Positions 42,037 through 51,204 of a DNA stretch of 64,000 nt are shown piece after piece. This DNA is from Prochlorococcus sp. AG-409-P01 (GTDB lineage Bacteria; Cyanobacteriota; Cyanobacteriia; PCC-6307; Cyanobiaceae). The stretch lies in the NCBI GenBank assembly GCA_003215335.1, contig QCKM01000003.1:32001-96000 (forward strand). Direction: 5' to 3'. The translations under genes and the position numbers were made by a program. Every line of letters starts with the position of its first letter. Position 1 is the first letter of the stretch. The notes under the pieces were generated by a model. It saw nothing but the letters and a program-made list of their open reading frames with translations, ran no database searches and was not told where the DNA came from.

Positions 42037-42191
42037 TCAGGATTGGGAAGGTTTAGATCACGAAGGGCAGCAAAGAACACAAACCAACTGAGTCGAAGCC
42101 TTGCTGTTAAGCCAGCACGACTAGCTAACTCTTCATATTTAGCTCTACCACAGGTTGATTTTATCCAGCTGAAGATTTTAGGTTCTGACAT
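42012..42191 (-). CDS. Unrecognised 59-residue protein behind ligA
   Basis: ATG-started frame on the minus strand, beginning M-S-E-P-K-I-F-S-W-I-K-S-T-C-G-R-A-K-Y-E and ending LSKSDS. It is basic in the middle (RAGLTARLRLSWFVFFAALRDLNLPNPDQ), with a short Trp/Phe-rich stretch that could be an amphipathic helix. It starts 38 bases after the ligA stop on the same strand and overlaps the convergent TVP38-like gene by 25 bases. Its sequence reads as protein, whereas the opposite-strand frame here (42043-42252) does not. Family unknown. Confidence 0.65.
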   Translation of the reverse strand: MSEPKIFSWIKSTCGRAKYEELASRAGLTARLRLSWFVFFAALRDLNLPNPDQLSKSDS

Positions 42192-42229
42192 TGTCTTAGT
42201 GAATTTGAGGATTTTAGAAGATAATGATC

Positions 42230-44326
<2,097 letters not shown>

Positions 44327-44333
44327 CTATTTC

Positions 44334-44756
44334 TTAAATTTTTGCCTTGGCTATACGATCAATACGCCAAGAGTCTTCCACTTTGATGAAAGTGAAGTCC
44401 AAAGGCAACTCTGTTTTTTTGTCTTCAGATTTGAGCTTTAAAGTTAAAATTATTAGTTTGTCTTTGATTCGGGGACGACCAGACTTGAGATTTCTGTAGC
44501 GATTTAGTTGAAGGCTCCCAAGAAATTTGAGGAAATCCTGCCGACTGACATGCTGTCGATAGGATTTTGAAGTCAGTAGATAGGCAGCATCAACCCGGCC
44601 TGAGGCTATTTGGTTAAAGAACTGTTTGACCAGTGGGTTAATGCCTCTTCCACTAATCACAAGCTTGATTGCTGAGACGGTCCAGTACAGGAGCAGTACT
44701 CCCACCCCTGCTAGAAGAGCCTTGGTTCCAATTTCGTTAACTAGAGCCCCATCCAT
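44334..44756 (-). CDS. Single-pass membrane protein of unknown function
   Basis: A 140-residue protein with one N-terminal membrane segment (ALLAGVGVLLLYWTVSAIKLVI) and a soluble domain of about 100 residues (KQFFNQIASGRVDAAYLLTSKSYRQHVSRQDFLKFLGS, then DFTFIKVEDSWRIDRIAKAKI). The second part resembles NTF2-like DUF4864/DUF4878 domains in layout, a fold guess only. It lies 25 bases upstream of ligA on the same strand, with no obvious functional tie to it. Confidence 0.78.
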   Translation of the reverse strand: MDGALVNEIGTKALLAGVGVLLLYWTVSAIKLVISGRGINPLVKQFFNQIASGRVDAAYLLTSKSYRQHVSRQDFLKFLGSLQLNRYRNLKSGRPRIKDKLIILTLKLKSEDKKTELPLDFTFIKVEDSWRIDRIAKAKI

Positions 44757-44855
44757 TGTTTGATTGAACGTGTTTAATGATTCTGCATTACCAGACTAGA
44801 AAGAACACTTTGAAAGTATGCAATTTCCTATCAGACTGTTAGCTGATTTCAAAGG

Positions 44856-45416
44856 GTGGTTTCACCTCAAGATTTAATGCCCTTGTTGCCCTTGTTGCCT
44901 TTGTTTCATCGTTTAAATCGGGAGCATTTCAATGGGACTTTGGCAGTAGGCAGCTCTCCATTGGTTTCAGTGCGATGGAGTAATGGTCGATTACGTAAAA
45001 CTGCAGGTTTTTATCGTCGAGGTCCCAATGTAGAAGGGGAACATGGTTGTGAGATTGTCCTGTCTAGCCCTGTTTTGAAATTGTTGCCGCAGTCAGCAAC
45101 AGAAAGCACTTTGTGCCACGAGATGATTCATGCATGGGTTGATCTTGTTCTTCATAGTCGAGAAGGCCATGGTCCGAATTTTTTGGCAAGGATGAATGCT
45201 ATTAACGCAGCTCAGTCAATTTTTCAGGTCACATTGAGGCATCAGTTTCCAGTTGATGCAGAGTCTCCAAGGTGGTGGGCTATTTGTCCTTCTTGCTCAA
45301 GAAAATTTCCTTATCAAAGAAGAGTCAAAGGTGCTGCTTGTCGCAAGTGTTGTGATGAGCAGAATTTTGGCATTTGGAATTCGAGGTTTTTACTTGTTTA
45401 TGAACCTGCAAAATAA
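44856..45416 (+). CDS. SprT-like zinc metalloprotease
   Basis: A 186-residue protein with the zinc protease motif HEMIH at 88-92 (CHEMIHAW), a third ligand His at about 105 (GHGPNF), and a C-terminal four-cysteine zinc ribbon (CPSCSRKFPY, then CRKCC). The eukaryotic relative SPRTN digests DNA-protein crosslinks; whether bacterial SprT-like proteins do so is not settled. The start is GTG. Flanked by unrelated small genes. Confidence 0.85.
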   Translation: MVSPQDLMPLLPLLPLFHRLNREHFNGTLAVGSSPLVSVRWSNGRLRKTAGFYRRGPNVEGEHGCEIVLSSPVLKLLPQSATESTLCHEMIHAWVDLVLHSREGHGPNFLARMNAINAAQSIFQVTLRHQFPVDAESPRWWAICPSCSRKFPYQRRVKGAACRKCCDEQNFGIWNSRFLLVYEPAK

Positions 45417-45478
45417 TTGAAAGGTATTGTTATCTCTTGGCGTTTTTTATTTAAGTGACATGTCGATTGCTTGAATCT

Positions 45479-45495
45479 CTGATCCATGGGATCAG
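45479..45495. promoter_or_regulatory. Palindrome CTGATCC-N3-GGATCAG upstream of the 45529 gene
   Basis: Perfect seven-base arms separated by ATG, ending 33 bases before the start of the 170-residue gene. The arms and spacing equal the core of the palindrome in valS (38738-38754). The location fits an operator, but a pair of occurrences may be chance. Confidence 0.35.
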
Positions 45496-45528
45496 TCGCT
45501 ACCCCTTATGTGCATATAACCTCTAATA

Positions 45529-46041
45529 ATGGATGAAAAAAGTCAACGCCGTCAAATTCGTCAACGGTCACGTGACCCGTTAGACCGTCGATTTGATAAT
45601 TGGATAGAGACTGGTCGCCAATTGGTGGACGGGGTTGCAGGTAATCGCCCTGGGCAGAGAAGGACAGGTGCCGTTGACCGTCGTGCTAGTTCAAGTTTGG
45701 AAAGTATGGGAAGGTGGGTTGGTCAAAAAATAGATTGGTTTTTGGAAGAAGAAGATTGGACGGGGCCTGATCAGGTTGAGGAACCTATTCCCCTAGCTGG
45801 AGGCAAAAGACCTTTAGGTGCGATTTCAAAAAGGGTTCAATCGGTGAGCTCTCCACAAGTAAATTCCAATCAAAGTTTGAACGATGATGAGGATTGGCCA
45901 GATGAGGACACTTTTAAGTTAGATCGTTGGCAACGCGTTGCTGATGATGGAATGGATCGGAAAGTTCGCCAAGATAGAACTCTTAAACGAGAACGTTCTG
46001 ATATTCGTCCTTTACCTCGCTCTAGTCGTAGGCGTTATTGA
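45529..46041 (+). CDS. Arg-rich protein of unknown function
   Basis: A 170-residue, highly charged protein. The N-terminal half is basic and looks ordered (RRQIRQRSRDPLDRRFDNWI, then ESMGRWVGQKIDWFLEEEDW), followed by a disordered acidic and Arg-rich tail ending PRSSRRRY. No catalytic motif. The mixture of a short amphipathic block and a basic tail would suit nucleic-acid or membrane-surface binding. I know of no named family, though similar proteins occur in marine Synechococcus as far as I recall. Confidence 0.75.
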   Translation: MDEKSQRRQIRQRSRDPLDRRFDNWIETGRQLVDGVAGNRPGQRRTGAVDRRASSSLESMGRWVGQKIDWFLEEEDWTGPDQVEEPIPLAGGKRPLGAISKRVQSVSSPQVNSNQSLNDDEDWPDEDTFKLDRWQRVADDGMDRKVRQDRTLKRERSDIRPLPRSSRRRY

Positions 46042-46064
46042 TAGAGGACACGCTTTTCAGAATT

Positions 46065-46370
46065 TTAATCAGTTAATAGATACCTGTTCTGCACCAGTTC
46101 ATCGAAGACAGTTGCGCCTCTTGCTTTTGTACCCATAGGGACAGGAGTCACTTGATCTAATACTGCAGCCAAGCAACTAATCCAGAAACTACCTTTGCAA
46201 ATAAAAGCAGCCTTACAAATGTGATCTGGGGCTATTTCAATACACCCTTGTGTCCTTGAAACTTTTATGCTTGCGATTTGTGATTCCAGTTCAAGATCTA
46301 AGAGTTGTGCTTCTTGCTTGGATATTGAAATCCCCGCTGCATGACATTCAAGCAGCATTTGATAATTCAT
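46065..46370 (-). CDS. Unrecognised 101-residue protein
   Basis: Starts MNYQMLLECHAAGISISKQE and contains GCIEIAPDHICKAAFICKGSFWISCLAAVL, with five cysteines and no clear membrane helix. Its ATG overlaps the stop of an upstream 45-codon frame (ATGA at 46367-46370), which favours a real two-gene unit. A plus-strand frame covers part of the same DNA but looks less like protein. Confidence 0.5.
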   Translation of the reverse strand: MNYQMLLECHAAGISISKQEAQLLDLELESQIASIKVSRTQGCIEIAPDHICKAAFICKGSFWISCLAAVLDQVTPVPMGTKARGATVFDELVQNRYLLTD

Positions 46371-46504
46371 TTTTTAAACGGCAGAAAGTTCTTTGCGAAT
46401 TCTTGGCTTTTTTGAGAAGCCATGTTATGACTGATATTAATTACTGGCTGACGATAAGTTACCGCTCTATTTGTGGCCGCCTTCCTTTCTGTTCTTTTTT
46501 CCAT
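46367..46504 (-). CDS. Possible 45-residue protein coupled to the 46065 gene
   Basis: A basic small protein (MEKRTERKAATNRAVTYRQP to the C-terminal FAKNFLPFKK). AAGGGA lies a few bases before the ATG at 46504, and the TGA overlaps the next ATG. A longer frame from GTG at 46570 exists but has no ribosome site. No family recognised. The 198 bases between it and znuA's end show nothing firm. Confidence 0.4.
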   Translation of the reverse strand: MEKRTERKAATNRAVTYRQPVINISHNMASQKSQEFAKNFLPFKK

Positions 46505-46702
46505 AATTCCCTTTAGAGGGCAAAGTTGGAGTGTGTTTTGATTTGTCAGCCTAAAGGGCTTGCCTTTCACGACACCATGAGAAGTAATGCAAAGCCAAAG
46601 TTAATAAATGAGGATATAGCCAAAAAACATGTGAGCCTTGAAGTGGTTTAGGTGTTGAAGAAAATTGGTAGATATTGCATTTCAAAGTTTTTCGATATTT
46701 CT

Positions 46703-47623
46703 TTATTGAATGTTTTCCCAACGTGCAGCAAGTGCTTCAGCTTTGGATTGATCACAATTACCACCTTGCCCTCTTGCGATTGCACAGATGTTAGAGGTGG
46801 CCGTCTCAATTAAAGAAAGGCCAGACCCAAGGCCATCAGGCAATAAAGGAGTATTAAATACCGGTACGCCCGAAGCTCGGCTAATACGCTTAAGAGTCTT
46901 GTTAATTGGCAAGGATTCTGGGAACAAAACACGAGTCCCAGATTTTTTAACTTCATATGTGATCTTCCCAAGGCTGGATGGACGAAGGGTTCCACCCGTG
47001 GCGAAACTATCGATAACTGGTAGTTCACGCAGTTTGTATTTTTTGGTTAGGTGACTAAAAGCACGATGTTGCGTAACAAGAACTCGATGTTTAGTAGGTA
47101 TTGATTTTAATTGAGTCGAAGACCATTCAATTAAGTCCTTGAGAACCGACTTGCTTTTTTGCGTACGAGATTTTAGCGCAGGTAAGTCAGATTGAGGCAA
47201 GACCTTTTTCAGGCTTTGTTCAATAGCTGAAGCCATTGCGGAAACATTATTTGGATCATGCCAAACATGAGGGTCTTTGCCTTTGTATCTAGGCAGTGCT
47301 TTTTCTGCTATTGCTAATATTGGAGCTTTGGTAGTTAGTCGAAGGGCTGCAGGAGTTAAGTAAAAACCATTATGAAAAACAATGTCTGCTTTTGCTATAG
47401 CTTGAAGATCTTTGGGTTTTAATCGATAGAAATGGGGATCACCTGTTGGTGGTATTACGCAGAAAATATTTGCAGATTCTGATGCAATAGTATTTACTAG
47501 ATCGCACAGAATTCCATCCACTGCAACTATTTTTGGTCTCATCTCAGATGCTTTGGCAATGCTTGAACCAATTAAGAGACTGGAGAGAACTGTGCAACTG
47601 GTTATCGCAAATGGAACATTCAC
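46703..47623 (-). CDS. znuA: Zinc/manganese ABC transporter substrate-binding protein
   Basis: Periplasmic cluster A-I metal-binding protein of 306 residues. An N-terminal signal segment (SCTVLSSLLIGSSIAKA) precedes the mature part. Likely metal ligands are His64 (TGDPH), His119 or His122 (DPHVWHDP) and His186 (VTQHRAF). The His-rich loop common in zinc-specific ZnuA proteins just before the second ligand is missing: only KALPRYKGKD stands there. The start is GTG. It is divergent from znuC with a Zur-type palindrome between them, so zinc is the likeliest metal. Confidence 0.88.
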   Translation of the reverse strand: MNVPFAITSCTVLSSLLIGSSIAKASEMRPKIVAVDGILCDLVNTIASESANIFCVIPPTGDPHFYRLKPKDLQAIAKADIVFHNGFYLTPAALRLTTKAPILAIAEKALPRYKGKDPHVWHDPNNVSAMASAIEQSLKKVLPQSDLPALKSRTQKSKSVLKDLIEWSSTQLKSIPTKHRVLVTQHRAFSHLTKKYKLRELPVIDSFATGGTLRPSSLGKITYEVKKSGTRVLFPESLPINKTLKRISRASGVPVFNTPLLPDGLGSGLSLIETATSNICAIARGQGGNCDQSKAEALAARWENIQ

Positions 47624-47688
47624 TAAAGAAATTAAAAATCACCAAATAAATGATAGAGATATTGACCTATTCAATTGATGCATGTTTG

Positions 47689-47711
47689 CAAATGAAAACC
47701 ATTTTCATTTG
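47689..47711. promoter_or_regulatory. Zur-type operator between znuA and znuC
   Basis: Perfect inverted repeat CAAATGAAAA-N3-TTTTCATTTG, 23 bp. It lies 66 bases before the znuA start and 48 before the znuC start. The core TGAAAA-N3-TTTTCA fits Fur/Zur-family boxes, and a zur gene is next door. Binding by zinc-loaded Zur would repress both transcription units. Confidence 0.82.
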
Positions 47712-47758
47712 AAATCATTTGGATCTGCGGCTTAAGCTGGGTTTTTCTAGCATTCTTT

Positions 47759-48454
47759 TTGACTAATCTCATTGCAAGGGGACTGTCATTCAGTTATGGG
47801 AAGGAGTTAGCTCTCAATGATGTTTCTCTGGAATTGAAGTCTGGAACCCTTACGGCTCTTGTTGGTCCAAATGGTGCTGGGAAATCAACCTTGTTGCGCT
47901 TATTGCAAGGCCAAAGTTTGCCTGAGCAAGGAGACATTTTCTTAGATCAAAATCCTTTAGGAACGCATCGTCACCAAGTTGCATTAATGCCTCAAAGAAG
48001 CTCCATCAATTGGAATTTTCCTATTACGGTTGAAGCTTTGGTTTCTCTGGGTCAAGTCAAATCAGCTAAGCGATCATGTTGTGACACTGAAGCCTCGCTG
48101 CAAAGAGTTGGCCTATCGGCTTTAGCGAAAAAAAGACTGGATTCATTGTCTGGCGGACAGCAGCAAAGAGCATTACTTGCAAAGACGCTGTCCCAAAAAG
48201 CCTCCGTTTTCCTTTTGGATGAACCCTGCGCGGCTTTGGACCCTCCATCTAGAGCTCAATTCCTACGCCTAGCACGTCAGCTTGCGCAGGCTGGTTTGAC
48301 GGTATTAGTAAGTAGTCATGACTGGGGTAAAGCATTAAATGCTTACGACAAAGTTATCACTCTTGATAAAACTGTTTTGGCATTTGGTACTCCAGAGGAT
48401 GTCCAAAGCAAGTTGCAATTAATTAACAGTATGGGTAATCACTGTTGTGGTTAG
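47759..48454 (+). CDS. znuC: Zinc ABC transporter ATP-binding protein
   Basis: ATPase subunit, 231 residues: Walker A GPNGAGKST (about 36-44), Q-loop MPQRSSINWNFP (typical of metal-type ABC proteins), signature LSGGQQQRALLAK and Walker B VFLLDEPCAALD. The start is TTG, shortly downstream of the Zur-type box. The permease gene does not follow directly, because zur lies between on the other strand. Confidence 0.92.
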   Translation: MTNLIARGLSFSYGKELALNDVSLELKSGTLTALVGPNGAGKSTLLRLLQGQSLPEQGDIFLDQNPLGTHRHQVALMPQRSSINWNFPITVEALVSLGQVKSAKRSCCDTEASLQRVGLSALAKKRLDSLSGGQQQRALLAKTLSQKASVFLLDEPCAALDPPSRAQFLRLARQLAQAGLTVLVSSHDWGKALNAYDKVITLDKTVLAFGTPEDVQSKLQLINSMGNHCCG

Positions 48455-48467
48455 TCGATATTCGGAG

Positions 48468-48872
48468 TTACGTCACTTTCTGACGCTCCAGACAATGTTT
48501 ACAAAGGCCGAAGAATTCAAGGGTGTGAAACAACAACTCAAAGTCTTTCATTTGCGCTTTAGGCAATTCAATGTTTTTGAGAGGGCAGGATTTCAAAATT
48601 AGTGTTCGCCCACAATCGACACAAGTCAAATGATGGTGATCTCTATTCACAGGGCTATAGAGTGCTTCACCCGTTGGAAGATTTCGGCATCGCACCAATC
48701 CCTTCTGCTGAAGAGTACGAAGATGTCTATAAACTGTAGTCAAACCCATGGTGGACGAACTTTCGATCAATATGCGGTGAAGTTGTTGGCCGCTAATCTC
48801 ATCAACGCAATTGTTCAGCTCTTCCAATATTTTTGTTTGACGGGACGTCAAAGCATTAATTTGTTGAGCCAT
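48468..48872 (-). CDS. zur: Fur-family zinc uptake regulator
   Basis: A 134-residue winged-helix repressor: recognition region TMGLTTVYRHLRTLQQKG, regulatory metal ligands around RDHHHLTC, and a structural zinc site made by CVDCG and CKHC. Context (znuA, znuC, znuB and a matching operator) identifies it as Zur rather than Fur or PerR. It is convergent with znuC (13 bases) and divergent from znuB (50 bases). Confidence 0.88.
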   Translation of the reverse strand: MAQQINALTSRQTKILEELNNCVDEISGQQLHRILIESSSTMGLTTVYRHLRTLQQKGLVRCRNLPTGEALYSPVNRDHHHLTCVDCGRTLILKSCPLKNIELPKAQMKDFELLFHTLEFFGLCKHCLERQKVT

Positions 48873-48922
48873 CCTGGGGCATTCGAATCACAAATCTTTC
48901 TCAACATTAGTCTTTCAGTCTC

Positions 48923-49711
48923 TTGATCGAAGCAATTTTTGCTAATTGGTGGTTTTCGCCATTTTTGATGGCACTTCTAGTAGGAATGCTTTGTCCTGCT
49001 ACTGGAGCATTGCTAATTACCCATCGAAGACTTCTACAAGCGAATTTGACATCTCATGCAGTAGTTCCAGGAATAGTGTTAGGGCTTGCAATAGGGCTTG
49101 ATCCTGCATTCGGTGGTGTTCTTAGTGGATTAATCGGGGTTCTTGTTGCAGAAAGACTTTCCTTAAAAAGAAATGCGGAAAATGAGGCTGTTATTAATAC
49201 TGTTCTTGCTGGAACACTTGGTTTAGGGGTTTTATTGATACCTCTGTTAGAGATAAGAGTTGACTTGGAATCTATTTTATTTGGCGATCTTCTTGCGGTA
49301 GGAGGAATTGATCTAATGAGAATCTGCCTCGCCGCAATTGTATTGCTCTTGGTATTAAAAACCTCATACCAGAAATTAGTCTATTTAGGTTTAGATCCTG
49401 ATGGTGCCGCTGCTAGTGGGCTCAGGATTTCTTCATTGCGCTTAGTACTTGGTTTTGTAACTGCCATTGTTGTTGTTAGTTCCATGGCTGCTGTAGGTGT
49501 TGTGTTGGTTATAGGGTTACTTTCAGCTCCAGCCCTTTTTGGTTTATATCAGGCGCCAAGTTTGTATTCAGCAATGATCCGCTCTGCCGGATTTGGGATT
49601 CTGTTTTCTTCTATTGGCTTTTTGCTTGCGATTGCCTTCAATCTTTCTCCAGGACCTTTAATAGCTTGCCTTTGCTTACTATCTTTACTTGTTTTGGGAA
49701 GATTTAATTAA
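48923..49711 (+). CDS. znuB: Zinc ABC transporter permease
   Basis: A 262-residue ABC-3 family permease with about eight membrane segments, including the family region GALLITHRRLLQANLTSHAVVPGIVLG and AAVGVVLVIGLLSAPALFG. The start is TTG at 48923. It is separated from znuC by the antisense zur gene; no Zur-type box is visible directly upstream, so it may depend on read-through from znuC or a weak own promoter. Confidence 0.9.
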   Translation: MIEAIFANWWFSPFLMALLVGMLCPATGALLITHRRLLQANLTSHAVVPGIVLGLAIGLDPAFGGVLSGLIGVLVAERLSLKRNAENEAVINTVLAGTLGLGVLLIPLLEIRVDLESILFGDLLAVGGIDLMRICLAAIVLLLVLKTSYQKLVYLGLDPDGAAASGLRISSLRLVLGFVTAIVVVSSMAAVGVVLVIGLLSAPALFGLYQAPSLYSAMIRSAGFGILFSSIGFLLAIAFNLSPGPLIACLCLLSLLVLGRFN

Positions 49712-49750
49712 GGAATTGGCAAAATAATTAACAACTTACTAGCATTAATT

Positions 49751-49996
49751 TTGTTTAAAAGTATTAGGTTGGCTAGTCGAAATTTCTTTTTTCTTCTTGC
49801 TTCTTGCTTGTATCCCTTTATTTTGATTGGCTGTTCGGCTAAACTTCCTTCAAGTGACAGCCCTTCTCTCTTTAATACTAAAGAAGAGGCTGAAAAGGCA
49901 GGTGAAAAATATTTTGATTGTTTTGGTGCGCACAAAATGGGAGATAAATGGTCACCTTGTGAAGAAGAAGAACATGGACATCATCACCACCATTAA
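49751..49996 (+). CDS. Small His-tailed lipoprotein beside the zinc transporter
   Basis: An 81-residue protein with a lipoprotein signal: basic start, hydrophobic core and lipobox L-I-G-C with the lipidated Cys at 28. The mature part is about 54 residues with two further cysteines (YFDCFGAHK, WSPC) and ends E-E-E-E-H-G-H-H-H-H-H. A surface metal-binding role, probably zinc, follows from this tail and from the position 39 bases after znuB on the same strand. The start is TTG. I know of no named family. Confidence 0.72.
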   Translation: MFKSIRLASRNFFFLLASCLYPFILIGCSAKLPSSDSPSLFNTKEEAEKAGEKYFDCFGAHKMGDKWSPCEEEEHGHHHHH

Positions 49997-50048
49997 TGAA
50001 CGAATTTCCAAAAGCATTTTTAACACTAATTAGTTTCGCAATAGTTTT

Positions 50049-50486
50049 TTAAAGTCTGCATGAAGTTGCTGCTTTTGGGATTCTGAATTGACAACCATGT
50101 TCAGCAAGTTTGTCATTAACTTCACCAGCAAGTTCTTCAGGAAGATCTTCGACCATCTGTTCAGGTGTTGCATTGATTGATGGAGAACCTTCTTCAAGGG
50201 CTGCAAGAAATTTGGCCCATTGTTCGATTTGTTTGGTTCGACTAATGGGTTGATATCCAGTTCTTTCTAATAATGCTTTGCAGACTTCCGCGTTCCAGAG
50301 TGCTGCCCTTGGGGGTTTGTGTGGACCATGTTTACATGCTGCTCCAGCTTGAAGTGCGCTAGGTGTTGGTCTCCCATAGCGATCACGCAACCCTTCTTGT
50401 TGAAGGGCTCTTTCGCAATGAGTTGAAGATATGCCATAGATTTGAGCTAGATCCGTAAGACTTAACCAAGCAGAGGTGGTTGCCAT
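50049..50486 (-). CDS. Protein with a possible helix-turn-helix start, function unknown
   Basis: A 145-residue protein. The first 35 residues (SLTDLAQIYGISSTHCERALQQEGLRD) read like a helix-turn-helix; the rest (ALWNAEVCKALLERTGYQ, then a long acidic helix) is not recognised. The ATG at 50486 gives a clean start; a longer frame from 50621 would overlap the chorismate lyase gene. It follows that gene by 97 bases on the same strand. DNA binding is only a suggestion. Confidence 0.7.
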   Translation of the reverse strand: MATTSAWLSLTDLAQIYGISSTHCERALQQEGLRDRYGRPTPSALQAGAACKHGPHKPPRAALWNAEVCKALLERTGYQPISRTKQIEQWAKFLAALEEGSPSINATPEQMVEDLPEELAGEVNDKLAEHGCQFRIPKAATSCRL

Positions 50487-50583
50487 CACAAAAGGAACCG
50501 CTATACCATCTTCCGCAAAGCACACCACTTGGCAAGTTGTCAAGTCAAAATCTCTATCAATTTCAAAAAAACTATTGATTAAA

Positions 50584-51204
50584 TCATACGATTTTGAGTC
50601 CTTTTCTAGGTGTTGTCCCAAGCCAGGTTTCTAATTTTGGGCTGAAAACTTCTCGGATGACAGTAAGTTGACGGTTGTGTCGGAAAAACCTGTAATGCCT
50701 ACTCCAGAAAGGCCCTGGATGGTCGAATTCTGCTTCTAGCCAATTAGCTGTAACTAGAGCCAGGCCATCAACTTCCCGAAAAAGTTCTGAACGACCTTGT
50801 GTGAGACTTCGCCATATTGGCTCATCTTTATTTTTAAGATGTTCTTCAGCTTCTTGATGATTCCACCAGCTTTCTGCCCAAGCCAATGTCTGGCTGTCGC
50901 AAGTTAACCATACTTGTCGCCTTATCAGAGGTGGGCATAGCTCGTTGACTTCTTTTGGAGCTTCTTGATGTGCTATGAGATCTGAATCCATGGCAATTAA
51001 TTTGACTTGTACTTCATGCCCAGTGAGTAGTCGAAGATGCCGCGTGGGACTTCCATCACCAAGAAGCATTAATTTCCAGGGCCCAGTTAGTTGGCTTGGC
51101 CCATCTCCAGAAAGCACCGCCGTAGTGGGTGCTTCCCAAATTTTTTTCGGTGAAATTAATTGAGAATGTGATTTTCCCAGGGCTCGCCTCCAATGTTGAG
51201 ACAT
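50584..51204 (-). CDS. UbiC-like chorismate lyase
   Basis: A 206-residue protein of the cyanobacterial/plastid DUF98-type chorismate lyase group, which releases pyruvate from chorismate to give 4-hydroxybenzoate for plastoquinone. Visible are the central LLGDGSPTRHLRLLTGHEVQV and the C-terminal FWSRHYRFFRHNRQLTVIREVFSP, both typical as I recall them. The ATG shares one base with the mnmG stop (TAATG), so the two are translated together although unrelated in function. Confidence 0.83.
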   Translation of the reverse strand: MSQHWRRALGKSHSQLISPKKIWEAPTTAVLSGDGPSQLTGPWKLMLLGDGSPTRHLRLLTGHEVQVKLIAMDSDLIAHQEAPKEVNELCPPLIRRQVWLTCDSQTLAWAESWWNHQEAEEHLKNKDEPIWRSLTQGRSELFREVDGLALVTANWLEAEFDHPGPFWSRHYRFFRHNRQLTVIREVFSPKLETWLGTTPRKGLKIV

